Shown here in pieces: positions 25,510-34,473 of a stretch of 64,000 nt of DNA (position 1 is the first letter of the stretch; each line of letters opens with the position of its first letter). The notes beneath the pieces were generated by a model that was given only the letters and a program-made list of their open reading frames with translations, searched no databases and was not told the origin of the DNA. This DNA is from Hymenobacter duratus. GTDB lineage: Bacteria; Bacteroidota; Bacteroidia; Cytophagales; Hymenobacteraceae. The DNA lies in contig NZ_JACWZZ010000001.1 in NCBI RefSeq assembly GCF_014698995.1, positions 950,501 to 1,014,500 on the forward strand, read 5' to 3'. The position numbers were made by a program, and so were the translations under genes.

Positions 25510-26301
25510 CTACTTCAGGGTCAGTGAATAGGCCACTACCTGCTGAATCTGGGCGTCGGTGAGCTGGCCTTTGAAGGCGGGCATCTTGCCCAGGCCCTGC
25601 GTCACCATGTACACGCGGCCGGCGGTGTTCAGGTTGCTCTTGGTGAGGTCGTGGGCGCCGTTGAGGCCGCGCTTGCCATCGGGGCCGTGGCAGACTTCGC
25701 AATTCTGCTGAAACAAGGCCTTGCCAGCCGCCAGCACGGGCGTTTCGGGGGCAGCAGCCGGCGCTGAATCATCTGCGGCCGGTGGTGCGGCGGCCGCAAT
25801 AGCCGCCGCCTCAGTGTCAGAGAGGCCGGTGGGGTGGTGGGCCGTGGTGTCTTCGATGGGCACGGCGGCATCCGGGGTGGCGGTGGTTTCGGCGAGGCCG
25901 GGCAGCACGGCGGCCGTGGCGGGCGGGGTAGGGCGTTGCAGGGAAAGGCTGCCGGTTTCGGCCAGACCGTATATATACAGGAAGCCCAGCAGCGTGAGCA
26001 CCACGCCTACCTTGTGCTGGCGGCGCATGGCCGCAATACCTACCGGCAACAGCAGCAGTACTAGGGCCAGCTTGGTCCAGAGCCAGGCCGGCACTGCCCC
26101 CGGATACTGCGCCAGCAGCGTGCCGCCCGACACCAGAATCAGCAGGCCCAGCACCGAATCCACGATGCGGGTGCGGGCGCGCAGGGAGCGTAGTGCTTCT
26201 AGGCGGTTTAGCAGCAGCAGCCCTGCTTTCAGGGCGAAAAACAACAGGAACGCCAGCACCACCACGAGGTGCAGACGCAAAAGCAGGCTCGAAACGGGCA
26301 T
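25510..26301 (-). CDS. SirB2-like membrane domain fused to a cytochrome c
   Basis: 263 residues from ATG 26301, which opens directly into a hydrophobic helix; a longer frame to 26373 lacks homology. Residues 1-115 hold four membrane helices in the pattern of SirB2-like small membrane proteins. Residues about 125-190 are an Ala/Pro/Thr-rich linker. Residues 190-263 are a class I cytochrome c domain with haem motif C201-E-V-C204-H205 and likely axial Met240 (GKMPAF), ending QVVAYSLTLK. The haem domain must be in the periplasm. Likely a membrane-anchored electron carrier; no oxidase gene is adjacent. Confidence 0.78.
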   Translation of the reverse strand: MPVSSLLLRLHLVVVLAFLLFFALKAGLLLLNRLEALRSLRARTRIVDSVLGLLILVSGGTLLAQYPGAVPAWLWTKLALVLLLLPVGIAAMRRQHKVGVVLTLLGFLYIYGLAETGSLSLQRPTPPATAAVLPGLAETTATPDAAVPIEDTTAHHPTGLSDTEAAAIAAAAPPAADDSAPAAAPETPVLAAGKALFQQNCEVCHGPDGKRGLNGAHDLTKSNLNTAGRVYMVTQGLGKMPAFKGQLTDAQIQQVVAYSLTLK

Positions 26302-26517
26302 TCTAGGGAATAAATAGGTGAAGTGCGACAGGGCAACGCCGCAGCCGGCCGGGCAAAGGTAAGGCACGCGCAAGCGCGGCTATAGCCCGCTCAGCAACAA
26401 GTTTCGGCTGCACATTCCAACCGCACCCCGGCCGCACCGTACCTTTGCGCCAGCAACGGCCCCGCCAATGCCCGGCGGTCTGTCGCCTGCTTGCCCCTTA
26501 CCTCCTGACTTCAAAGA

Positions 26518-27633
26518 ATGCGCGTCGCCATCGTCATCAACACCTCCTGGAACATCTGGAACTTCCGCCGCAGCCTGGTGCAGGCCCTGCAGGCCGCCGG
26601 GCACGAGGTGCTGGCCATTGCGCCGCCCGATGCCTACTCGCAGCGCCTCGAAACCGAGCTGGGCTGCCGCTACGTGCCCATTCCGATGGAAAACAAGGGC
26701 ACCAACCCCGTCAAGGACGCCCTGCTCACGCGCCAGTTCTACGACATCTACCGCCGCGAAAAGCCCGACGTAGTGCTGCACTACACCATCAAGCCCAACA
26801 TCTATGGCACGCTGGCGGCTAAGCTGGCCGGCATCCCGAGCGTGAACAATGTGAGCGGGCTGGGCACGGTGTTTATCGTGAAAAACCTGGTGAGCAAGGT
26901 GGCGCTGGGCCTCTACCGCTTTGCTTTCCGGTTTCCGCGCAAGGTGTTTTTCCAGAACGACGACGACCGGCAGCTGTTTTTGCAGCACGGCCTGGTGCGC
27001 CCCGCCATTACGGACCTGCTGCCCGGCTCCGGCGTAGCCACCGACAAGTTCCGGCCCGCTGCTACTTTCACCCGCAACCAGCCCTTCACGTTCCTGATGA
27101 TTGCGCGGGTACTTTATGAGAAGGGCGTGGAAGAGTATTTCGAGGCGGCCCGCCTGGTGCGGGAAGCCGTGCCCGGCACGCGCATTCAGTTGCTGGGCGG
27201 TATTGATGAAAGTGGCGGCGTGGGCGTGAAGCGGGCCGTGTTTGAGCAGTGGCTGACGGCCGGCAACGTGGAATACCTGGGTACGTCCGACGACGTGGCG
27301 GCCCAGATCCGGCAGGCGGACTGCGTGGTGCTGCCCAGCTACCGCGAAGGCACGCCCAAAACCCTGCTCGAAGCGGCGGCTATGGCCAAGCCTATCGTGA
27401 CGACGGACGTGCCCGGCTGCCGCGAAACCGTGGTAGACGGCCAGAACGGCCTGCTTTGCGAAGTGCGCAACGCGCAGGACCTAGCCGCCAAGATGCTGCA
27501 GATCCTGCGCCTCTCTGACGCGGAGCTGGAGCAGATGGGCCGCGCCGGCCGCCACCTCGCCGAAACCAAGTTCGATGAGCGAATTGTGCTGAACAAGTAC
27601 CTGCAGGAAGTAGCTGCCGTGGGCCGCAAATAA
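26518..27633 (+). CDS. Family 4 glycosyltransferase (surface polysaccharide)
   Basis: 371 residues, GT-B fold. The N-terminal half has VLHYTIKPNIYGTLAAKLAG and SVNNVSGLGTVF, typical of capsule/O-antigen N-acetylhexosaminyl-type transferases. The C-terminal half has VLPSYREGTPKTLLEAAAMAKP, with the E-x7-E motif, and TTDVPGCRETV. Probably transfers a sugar from a UDP donor to a lipid-linked acceptor at the inner face of the membrane; donor and acceptor are not readable. ATG at 26518. It is followed after 84 bases by rfbC, so the two may form a small unit. Confidence 0.85.
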   Translation: MRVAIVINTSWNIWNFRRSLVQALQAAGHEVLAIAPPDAYSQRLETELGCRYVPIPMENKGTNPVKDALLTRQFYDIYRREKPDVVLHYTIKPNIYGTLAAKLAGIPSVNNVSGLGTVFIVKNLVSKVALGLYRFAFRFPRKVFFQNDDDRQLFLQHGLVRPAITDLLPGSGVATDKFRPAATFTRNQPFTFLMIARVLYEKGVEEYFEAARLVREAVPGTRIQLLGGIDESGGVGVKRAVFEQWLTAGNVEYLGTSDDVAAQIRQADCVVLPSYREGTPKTLLEAAAMAKPIVTTDVPGCRETVVDGQNGLLCEVRNAQDLAAKMLQILRLSDAELEQMGRAGRHLAETKFDERIVLNKYLQEVAAVGRK

Positions 27634-27717
27634 GAGCAGTACGTGCCGGCAGAGGCTAAATCTGCCTACCTTGCGGCGCGGTAGAACCCTCCGTATCTAT
27701 AGAAATAAGCCAGTTAC

Positions 27718-28260
27718 ATGGAGTTTAAGCAGTTCGATATTCCAGACGTGGTGGAAGTGCTGCCCCGGGTATTCGGGGATGCCCGCGGGGCATTTTTTGA
27801 GTCGTTCAGCGCCCGCCGTATGCAGGAAGCCGGCATCGAAGGCGACTGGGTACAGGACAATCAGTCGCGCTCCGACCGGGGCGTGGTGCGGGGCCTGCAT
27901 TTCCAGCAACCACCTTATGCGCAGGCCAAGCTGGTGCGCGTAGCGGCCGGCCGTGCCCTCGATGTGATAGTGGATATCCGCCGCAATTCGCCCACGTACG
28001 GCCAGCACCTGGCCGTGGAACTGGATGCGGAGCGCTACAACATGCTGTATGTGCCGGTTGGGTTTGCCCACGGTTTCACGGCGCTGGAAGACAACACGCT
28101 CTTTCTATACAAATGCACCAACTACTACGCTCCACAGTCGGAGGGCGGCCTGCTCTGGAACGACCCCGCGCTGGCCATCGACTGGGGAGTCCACAACCCG
28201 ACCATCTCTGCCAAAGACCAGGTGCTGCCCACCCTGGCCGAATTCGACAGCCCCTTTTAG
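27718..28260 (+). CDS. rfbC: dTDP-4-dehydrorhamnose 3,5-epimerase
   Basis: Epimerises dTDP-4-keto-6-deoxyglucose at C3 and C5 in dTDP-L-rhamnose synthesis. 180 residues, exactly family size. Visible motifs are GAFFESFS, QDNQSRSDRGVVRGLHFQ (His of RGLHFQ is the catalytic base), LVRVAAGRALDVIVDIRR, and YVPVGFAHGFTALED with the following Tyr-rich strand YKCTNYYAP. The other three rhamnose genes (rfbA, rfbB, rfbD) are not in the window. Co-directional with the preceding glycosyltransferase; convergent with murF, with a long palindrome between. Confidence 0.95.
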   Translation: MEFKQFDIPDVVEVLPRVFGDARGAFFESFSARRMQEAGIEGDWVQDNQSRSDRGVVRGLHFQQPPYAQAKLVRVAAGRALDVIVDIRRNSPTYGQHLAVELDAERYNMLYVPVGFAHGFTALEDNTLFLYKCTNYYAPQSEGGLLWNDPALAIDWGVHNPTISAKDQVLPTLAEFDSPF

Positions 28261-28282
28261 AATAGGACGGAACAACTCCTTG

Positions 28283-28366
28283 TTATCCTGAGCAAAGCGA
28301 AGGACCTTCTTACGTCTGAACAGAATCGTTCAGGCGTAAGAAGGTCCTTCGCTTTGCTCAGGATAA
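28283..28366. repeat. 84-bp near-perfect palindrome (REP/MITE-like intergenic element)
   Basis: Arms 28283-28321 and 28328-28366 are 39 bases each with one mismatch around the 6-base loop AGAATC. The arm contains CCTGAGCAAAGCGAAGGACC. It sits between convergent rfbC and murF. It lacks a T tail, so it is more than a normal terminator; I recall closely similar CCTGAGCAAAGCGAAGGA sequences as dispersed intergenic repeats in Hymenobacter-type genomes, but copy number cannot be shown from one window. Confidence 0.85.
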
Positions 28367-28399
28367 GTGCATGACTCGTGCATTTACCGCTACACTGGC

Positions 28400-29704
28400 T
28401 TATACGAGCTCCAGCAGCGTTTCCAGGCCCATGCCGCGCGAGCCTTTAATCAAAATCTGGCGGTCCTGCAGGTTCTGGCGTTGCAGCCAGGCAGCGGCGG
28501 CGGGCTTGGTGGCGAAGTAGTGGAACGCAGGGCTCACGTCGGCTGCCCGCGCCATATCGGCCCCGATGAGCACGACCGTGCCCAGCGGCAGGCCCTGCAG
28601 CAGCGCGCCCAGTGCCTGGTGTTCCGCGGCGCTATCCTGCCCCAGCTCAAACATGTCACCGAGAATAACCACTTTGGCGGAGTTCGGGACGCCGGGCCGG
28701 GCCGCAAAGCTGCGCAGGGCGGCCGCCATGCTGCTGGGGTTGGCATTGTAGGCATCCAGCACTACTTCGTTCTGGCTGGTTTTTACCAGTTGTGAGCGGT
28801 TATTGGTGGGTGCGTAGTCGGCCAGCGCCTGCGCAATGTCAGCGGCCGGCACCTCAAAATAGGCGCCCACGGCGGCCGCGGCCGCCAGGTTCGGGAAGTT
28901 ATAGTCGCCGGTGATATGGGCTTCCGCTACCGACCCGTCGAAGAGGCGCAGCACCACCTGCGGCGCCGCACTGATGAGCGTGGCCGGGTACGTATCGGCG
29001 GGGCCGGGGTACGAAACGCGCTGTGGTACTACCTCCGCCAGGGCGGGCAGTTTCGGGTCCAGGGTATTCACGAAGGCCGTACCGCCCACTTGCGCCAGAA
29101 ACCGGAACAGCTCTGACTTGCCCCGCGCAATACCCTCCTCGCCCCCAAATCCTTCGAGATGGGCTTTGCCGATGTTGGTGATAAGACCATGCGTGGGGTC
29201 CGCAATCCGGCACAGGAGGTCTATTTCGCCCTGGTGGTTGGCCCCCATTTCCACGATGGCCAGCTCATGTTCGCCGGGCCGGATGCTGAGCAGCGTGAGC
29301 GGCACGCCGATATGGTTGTTGAGGTTGCCGCGCGTGTACTGCACCTGATAGCGGCGGCTGAGCACGGCGTGTACCAGCTCCTTAGTAGTGGTTTTGCCGT
29401 TTGAGCCCGTGATGGCCAACACCGGAATAATGAGCTGCTGCCGATGGTAGTGGGCCAGATTCTGCAGCGTCTGCAGCGGGTCGGGGGCATAGGTATAGCG
29501 GTCCGGAGCCTGCCGGGCCAGCTCGGCATCATCTACTACAGCGTAGCGGGCACCTTGCGCCAGTGCCTGGGGTGCGAAGTCGGCTCCGCGAAAGGTGGGG
29601 CCGTTGAGGGCGAAGAACAGCGTATTCGCCTGTTGCTGACGCGAATCGGTGCTGACACTGGTGCAGGCGCGAAACCGGTCGTAGAGCGCCGCTATATCTT
29701 CCAT
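28400..29704 (-). CDS. murF: UDP-N-acetylmuramoyl-tripeptide--D-alanyl-D-alanine ligase
   Basis: Adds D-Ala-D-Ala to UDP-MurNAc-tripeptide in the cytosol, the last soluble step of peptidoglycan precursor synthesis. 434 residues from ATG 29704. The N-terminal domain has STDSRQ; the central Mur-ligase ATP site is ITGSNGKTTTKE; MGANHQGEIDLL and TNIGKAHLEGFG follow; the C-terminal domain has DAYNANPSSM and ILGDMFELG. A longer frame upstream is not homologous. It is isolated here rather than in a dcw cluster. Its start is 76 bases from the divergent FG-GAP gene. Confidence 0.95.
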   Translation of the reverse strand: MEDIAALYDRFRACTSVSTDSRQQQANTLFFALNGPTFRGADFAPQALAQGARYAVVDDAELARQAPDRYTYAPDPLQTLQNLAHYHRQQLIIPVLAITGSNGKTTTKELVHAVLSRRYQVQYTRGNLNNHIGVPLTLLSIRPGEHELAIVEMGANHQGEIDLLCRIADPTHGLITNIGKAHLEGFGGEEGIARGKSELFRFLAQVGGTAFVNTLDPKLPALAEVVPQRVSYPGPADTYPATLISAAPQVVLRLFDGSVAEAHITGDYNFPNLAAAAAVGAYFEVPAADIAQALADYAPTNNRSQLVKTSQNEVVLDAYNANPSSMAAALRSFAARPGVPNSAKVVILGDMFELGQDSAAEHQALGALLQGLPLGTVVLIGADMARAADVSPAFHYFATKPAAAAWLQRQNLQDRQILIKGSRGMGLETLLELV

Positions 29705-29780
29705 GAGTAGTAACTTAGGGCTTGATTTTTGTGTTCTGCTGGCAATAATCGGGGTTCTCCCGGAAAACAACTTCTCGTTT

Positions 29781-32075
29781 ATGATTCAACGCGCTATTCA
29801 TTCGTTTTCCGTTCTGATTCTGCTGCTCGTGGTTGGTTGGCCTACTGTAGCAACTGCCCAAAATACGGCTTTTGGCTTTGAATTCCGGGATGTGGCAAAA
29901 GTAGTGCAGGCCGGCGACACCCTGCGTAGCCCCTGGGCCGGTGGCCTCGACTCGCCCCAGTTTTCCAGCCTCGACCTGAACGGCGACAGCCAGAACGACC
30001 TGTTCATCTTCGACCGGCGGACCAGGCGGGTGCTGACGTACCTCAACGCCGCCGCTCCCGGTGGCGGCCGCCAGTGGCAATATGCCCCCGATTACGCGCT
30101 GCTGTTTCCGACGGACCTGCAGAACTGGGCCCTGCTGCGCGACTACGACTGCGACGGCCGGCCCGACCTGTTTACCAGCGCCAACAACGGCACCGATATC
30201 CGGGTGTACAGAAACGTAGCGGGCATGGGTGGGCGGCCGCAGTTTCAGCTCGCTGTTGCCCAGATCCGGGCGGTGCTCACGGGCTCTTCGCCCATCAACA
30301 TCAACACGGGCAACAATCTGCCTTCTATTAAGGATGTGGATGGCGACGGCCGCCTCGATATTCTGGTCGTCGACTGGGACAGCAACCGCATTATCACGCA
30401 GTACCAGAACATCAGTACCGGCGCCTGTGGGGGGCTCAACTTTCAGCTGACCAACGAAGTGTGGGGCAATATCCGCAACTGCCTGGGTACGTGCGGCTCC
30501 TACCTGTTCAGCGCCACACCTGTTATTTGTCGGCCGGGCCAGGTGCAGCACACCTTCGGCAGCAACCTGACGCTGATTGACCTGGATGGCGACGGCGACC
30601 AGGACGCGCTGATGGGCCGCGACTACTGCACCGAGCTGGTGTCGATGCTGAACCAGGGCACACCGCAGGTGGCTGCCATGACCAGTGCCAATGCCAACTT
30701 TCCAACGGTTGCCACCGCCGTCCGGATTCCCTACTTCCCGGCTGCCTACCACCTGGATGTGAACTTCGACGGCCGTCCCGATCTGCTGGTGGCCCCCAAC
30801 GTCTACGACAACCTCGACAGCATCGAAATCCGGCGTACGGTGAGCTACTATGCCAATACCAGCACCGGTACAGCACCTGTTTTCGATTTCCGACAGCCTG
30901 ATTTTCTGCAGAAGGACATGATTGAAACCAGCACGCAGGCTGCGCCCGTTTTTCTGGATGTGGATGCCGATGGCCGGCAAGACCTGCTGGTTTCCGGCCT
31001 GCGCCGCGATGCGCCGGGTGGCTTTCTGGTGGCGTCGCTGGCGTATTACCGTAATACCGGCACGGCTACGCGCCCCGTGTATCAGCTCATCACGAGCGAC
31101 TATCTCAATCTGTCGTCCAAGAAGTTCGGCGGACTTCGGCCTACCATCGCCGACCTGAACCGCGACGGTGCGCCGGACCTGGTGTGCATCGGCTACTACT
31201 CCATTGGGCGGCGGCAGTTTCTGGGCTACTACCAGAATCTGGCCGCTGCCGGCCAGGCCCCCAACTTCGATACGGCGAATATGCGGTACATCGAAAACGT
31301 GCCGAACGATGCCGATGATGCCGTGACGTTTTTTGACGTAGATAACGACGGCTACCTGGATATGCTCTACGGCACCTATTCTAACCGCTCTGACTTTCCG
31401 GCGGGCCAAGGCTTGTGGTACTTCCGCAACAATGGCACCAGCCCGGTGGAAAGCGCCTTTGTGCTGACCAACAGCGACTTTGGGCAAATTCGTACGGCAG
31501 CGGGCACGCGCCCGGCCAAACTGTACCCAGTAGTAGCAGACTTTGATGGCGACACGATGCCGGATCTGGTCACTATAGATGCTACTGGCACGGTGAAATT
31601 CTTTGCCAACTTACGAGCCCAAAGCGGCATTTTCCTGGAGCGCACCGGCTTGTTTTACAACGCTGCCACGGGGGCCTATGACGACGGCTACCTCGGCAAC
31701 CGCGAATCAAACCATTTTGCGCTGGCTGCCGCTGATGTAAACGGTGATGGCGCCCCGGAGCTGTTCATCGGGACGGAAGCCGGCGGCGTGCTGGCTGCCA
31801 CTACCCGCAACCGGGTGCTGAGCACCCGCGGGGCCGCAGCCCGGGCGCTGCCCCTCTCGCTCTACCCCAATCCGGCTACGGCCATGGCTACCGTAGAAGC
31901 GGCCCGCCCCGTAAGCCTCACGCTCCTCGACCTTACGGGCCGCGTAGTGCGCACGGCTGCCACACCCGCCCGCCAGCACCAGCTCGATCTGCGGGGCCTA
32001 GCTGCGGGCCTCTACCTGGTTCGTTGTCAGACGACTGACGGCCAGATAGGTATGCAGCGGCTGGTAGTGAAGTAA
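29781..32075 (+). CDS. Secreted FG-GAP/VCBS-repeat protein with type IX sorting domain
   Basis: 764 residues from ATG 29781, which gives a signal peptide (FSVLILLLVVGW..ATAQ); a frame starting at 29703 overlaps murF. The body holds about ten D-x-[DN]-x-D-G repeats, such as DVDGDGRLDIL, DLDGDGDQDAL, DVDADGRQDLL, DVNGDGAPELF, which form the calcium-binding loops of a beta-propeller. Residues about 690-764 are a type A sorting domain (LYPNPATAMATV...GLYLVRCQTTDG...RLVVK). Probably a cell-surface or released adhesion/carbohydrate-contact protein. No enzyme domain is visible. Confidence 0.9.
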   Translation: MIQRAIHSFSVLILLLVVGWPTVATAQNTAFGFEFRDVAKVVQAGDTLRSPWAGGLDSPQFSSLDLNGDSQNDLFIFDRRTRRVLTYLNAAAPGGGRQWQYAPDYALLFPTDLQNWALLRDYDCDGRPDLFTSANNGTDIRVYRNVAGMGGRPQFQLAVAQIRAVLTGSSPININTGNNLPSIKDVDGDGRLDILVVDWDSNRIITQYQNISTGACGGLNFQLTNEVWGNIRNCLGTCGSYLFSATPVICRPGQVQHTFGSNLTLIDLDGDGDQDALMGRDYCTELVSMLNQGTPQVAAMTSANANFPTVATAVRIPYFPAAYHLDVNFDGRPDLLVAPNVYDNLDSIEIRRTVSYYANTSTGTAPVFDFRQPDFLQKDMIETSTQAAPVFLDVDADGRQDLLVSGLRRDAPGGFLVASLAYYRNTGTATRPVYQLITSDYLNLSSKKFGGLRPTIADLNRDGAPDLVCIGYYSIGRRQFLGYYQNLAAAGQAPNFDTANMRYIENVPNDADDAVTFFDVDNDGYLDMLYGTYSNRSDFPAGQGLWYFRNNGTSPVESAFVLTNSDFGQIRTAAGTRPAKLYPVVADFDGDTMPDLVTIDATGTVKFFANLRAQSGIFLERTGLFYNAATGAYDDGYLGNRESNHFALAAADVNGDGAPELFIGTEAGGVLAATTRNRVLSTRGAAARALPLSLYPNPATAMATVEAARPVSLTLLDLTGRVVRTAATPARQHQLDLRGLAAGLYLVRCQTTDGQIGMQRLVVK

Positions 32076-32106
32076 GCCGTAAGCCGAAAACAGCCGAAAC
32101 GCCCTG

Positions 32107-32164
32107 CCCAAACAGAAGGGCCCTGCTTCCAGTAGCGTAGCAGGGGCCTTCTGTTTGGGTTTTT
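32107..32164. terminator. Long hairpin terminator between convergent genes
   Basis: 21-base arms (32107-32127 with 32139-32159, one mismatch; arm begins CCCAAACAGAAGG) and a following TTTTT on the plus strand. It ends the FG-GAP gene and may also serve the convergent omega-amidase. Confidence 0.88.
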
Positions 32165-32178
32165 GAAAGCAACTGCGC

Positions 32179-32982
32179 TTAGCGGGCTACTTCTTCTGAT
32201 TGGGTCAACTCGAAGGGGTCGGCGTCCTGGAGTGCCGGAAACCGTTCCCGGAAGGCCTCCAGATCGGCGCGGCGCAGGGAGCGGGTGATGCCGGTTTCCT
32301 GGTTGCCTACCTCCACGAGATACTCACCGCGCATATCCAGCAGGGCAGAGTCGCCGGCATAGGCTAGGCTATTGCCATCGATGCCGACACAATTCACTCC
32401 CATTGTATAGGCCAGGTTTTCTATGGCTCGGGCCCGCAACAGCGTCATCCAAGCCGTGCGGCGCGAGGCCGGCCAGTTTGCTACGTACAGCAGCAGGTCG
32501 TAGGGCTGGTGCATGGGGTTGCGGCTCCAGACGGGAAAGCGCAGATCATAGCAGACCAGCGGGCAGATGCGCCAGCCGCGCCATTCCTCAATCAGCCGCT
32601 CGGTGCCGGCCGTGTACACGTTCTGCTCGCCGGCTATCGAAAACAGATGGCGCTTGTTGTAATAGCTGATGCTGCCATCGGGGCGCACCCACAGCAGGCG
32701 GTTGAAGTAGTTTTCCTGCTCGTCCCGGATAATAATGCTGCCCGTAATTACGGCATCACGGGCAACGGCTAGTTCCTGCATCCAGGCTACCGTGGGCCCG
32801 GCCATCGTTTCTGCCAGCTGGGCGGCATCCATGCTGAAGCCGGTAGTGAACATTTCGGGCAGCACAATCAGGTCGGTGGCAATGGATATTTCACCGATAT
32901 GCCGCTGCAGTTCCGCACGGTTAGCCGCCGGATCGTGCCACTGTAAGGAGGCTTGCACAAAAGAAACAGTGAGGTCAGCCAT
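32179..32982 (-). CDS. Omega-amidase (nitrilase superfamily, YafV/MtnU-like)
   Basis: Hydrolyses alpha-keto-amides such as alpha-ketoglutaramate. 267 residues with the Glu-Lys-Cys triad: E43 in VLPEMFTTGF, K110 in YYNKRHLFS, C144 in PLVCYDLRFP. GEQNVYTAG and YVANWPASRR are typical of the YafV branch. It lies 241 bases downstream of an aminotransferase on the same strand; the two activities are coupled in the glutamine transaminase-omega-amidase route of methionine salvage. That pairing supports the specific call. Confidence 0.9.
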   Translation of the reverse strand: MADLTVSFVQASLQWHDPAANRAELQRHIGEISIATDLIVLPEMFTTGFSMDAAQLAETMAGPTVAWMQELAVARDAVITGSIIIRDEQENYFNRLLWVRPDGSISYYNKRHLFSIAGEQNVYTAGTERLIEEWRGWRICPLVCYDLRFPVWSRNPMHQPYDLLLYVANWPASRRTAWMTLLRARAIENLAYTMGVNCVGIDGNSLAYAGDSALLDMRGEYLVEVGNQETGITRSLRRADLEAFRERFPALQDADPFELTQSEEVAR

Positions 32983-33223
32983 GGGAGTGAGGCAACAGTG
33001 AAGAGCAGGGCGGGACTACAGAGTACGTCAGCGCCGCAAAAGATAAGCTACGAACAAGTAGAATAATACTATAATTTATATAATTATTTTGCATCAATAA
33101 TACGACACACTCGCCTGGGTAGGCTGAATATAGCGTCTGAAATATACGAGTAGTTGTGCCTGAGAAGCTTGCGGCTGGTCAGGTGGCTCACGTGCCGCCC
33201 TGACACGGTAACAGCCTGAGGGC
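32983..33223. other. AT-rich intergenic region between aminotransferase and omega-amidase
   Basis: 241 bases, strongly AT-rich around 33060-33110 against a GC-rich background. It contains a 17-base dyad (ATAATT-TATAT-AATTAT, 33071-33087). It may carry a promoter for the omega-amidase gene. No gene seen. Confidence 0.4.
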
Positions 33224-34384
33224 TTACAGGCTCACCATGCGTTGTGCCGCTGCCTGCAACGTACTGTCCTGCTTCGCGAAGCAGAACCGAATCAGTCCTG
33301 CATCGTGGCCATTGTGGTAGAACGCTGACACCGGCACCACGGCTACCCCGGCCTCACGCGTGAGCCGCCGGGCAAACGCCACATCCCCTTCGATAGAAAT
33401 CTGCCGGTAGCGGGCCAGCTGGAAATAGCCGCCGGGCACGGGCAGCAGCTCGAAGCGGGAGCCGGCCAGCAGGCTGCGGAACAGGTCGCGCTTGTGCTGG
33501 TAGAAGTCAGGCAGGCTTTGGTCGTGGGTCGTGTCGGTTTCCAGAGCATCGGCCAGCGCGTGCTGCGTAGGCGTGCTCACGGCGAAAGTCAGGAACTGAT
33601 GCACCCGGCGTACTTCCGCCGTAAGCGCCGCCGAAGCTATGCAATAGCCCATTTTCCAGCCCGTAGCGTGGTAGGTTTTGCCGAAAGAAGACAGCACAAA
33701 GGCCCGCTCCCGCAACTCCGGATGCAGCAGTACGCTCTGGTGCGGCTGCCCATCAAATACCATGTGCTCATACACCTCATCGCTGAGCACGAACGTATCG
33801 GTGTTGCGGAGCAGATCTGCCAGCAGGTCCAAATCCTGAGCACTTAGCACGGCGCCGCTGGGGTTGTGCGGCGAGTTGAGCATGACGAGCCGGGTGCGCG
33901 GGGTGAGAGCGGCCCGCACCCGTTCCCAGTCGGGGCGGAAGTCGGGGGCTTCCAGGGGCACATAAACCGGTATGCCTCCCTGCAGCCGAATGGCCGGACC
34001 ATAGAGGTCGTAGGCCGGTTCTAGCACCAGCACTTCATCTCCCAGATGCACTACGGCCGCCAGCACCGCATAAAGCGCCTCCGTGGCGCCGCAGGTGATG
34101 GTTACTTCCGTGGCCGGGTCGGGGGCCGGCACACCGTAGACGCGGGCCGTTTTGTGGGCAATGGCTTCGCGCAGGCGCAGCAGGCCCGGCATCGGAGCGT
34201 ATTGGTGATGGCCGGCCGTAGCAGCGTGCCGCGCCAGCGCCTGCTGCAGCGCTACGGGCGGGTCATAGTCCGGAAAGCCCTGTGCCAGGTTGATGGCGCC
34301 GCATTCCTGCGCCAGCTGGGTCATCACAGAGAAAATGCTGGTACCGATATCGGGCAGCTTGGAAACGAGGGCGGGACGGGCCAT
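33224..34384 (-). CDS. PLP-dependent aminotransferase (methionine/aromatic, YbdL-like)
   Basis: 386 residues of fold type I, class I/II. ATG at 34384 aligns with the family start; an upstream frame to 34426 is not homologous. Motifs: INLAQGFPDYDPP, ITCGATEAL, LEPAYDLYGP, MLNSPHNPSG, LSDEVYEHMVF and the PLP-binding SSFGKTYHATGWKMGY with K236. These match YbdL and glutamine transaminase K, which transaminate methionine, aromatic amino acids or their keto acids with glutamine. The nearby omega-amidase removes the ketoglutaramate product, making methionine salvage plausible. Confidence 0.88.
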   Translation of the reverse strand: MARPALVSKLPDIGTSIFSVMTQLAQECGAINLAQGFPDYDPPVALQQALARHAATAGHHQYAPMPGLLRLREAIAHKTARVYGVPAPDPATEVTITCGATEALYAVLAAVVHLGDEVLVLEPAYDLYGPAIRLQGGIPVYVPLEAPDFRPDWERVRAALTPRTRLVMLNSPHNPSGAVLSAQDLDLLADLLRNTDTFVLSDEVYEHMVFDGQPHQSVLLHPELRERAFVLSSFGKTYHATGWKMGYCIASAALTAEVRRVHQFLTFAVSTPTQHALADALETDTTHDQSLPDFYQHKRDLFRSLLAGSRFELLPVPGGYFQLARYRQISIEGDVAFARRLTREAGVAVVPVSAFYHNGHDAGLIRFCFAKQDSTLQAAAQRMVSL

Positions 34385-34473
34385 GCGGAGATTTTGGCAG
34401 TCAGGATGAACGGCCAAAGTACGCAACGGTCCGCAGATCAGTACCGCGGGCTCTGCTGTGTGGCGGCAGCGGG

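Noticed and set aside
26518..28260. A surface polysaccharide biosynthesis cluster
   Set aside because: Only one glycosyltransferase and rfbC are adjacent; rfbA, rfbB, rfbD, flippase and polymerase genes are absent, so it is not a cluster.
29715..31487. A 590-codon minus-strand frame opposite the FG-GAP gene
   Set aside because: Shadow of the repeat-rich FG-GAP gene; repeated motifs on the other strand explain the long open frame.
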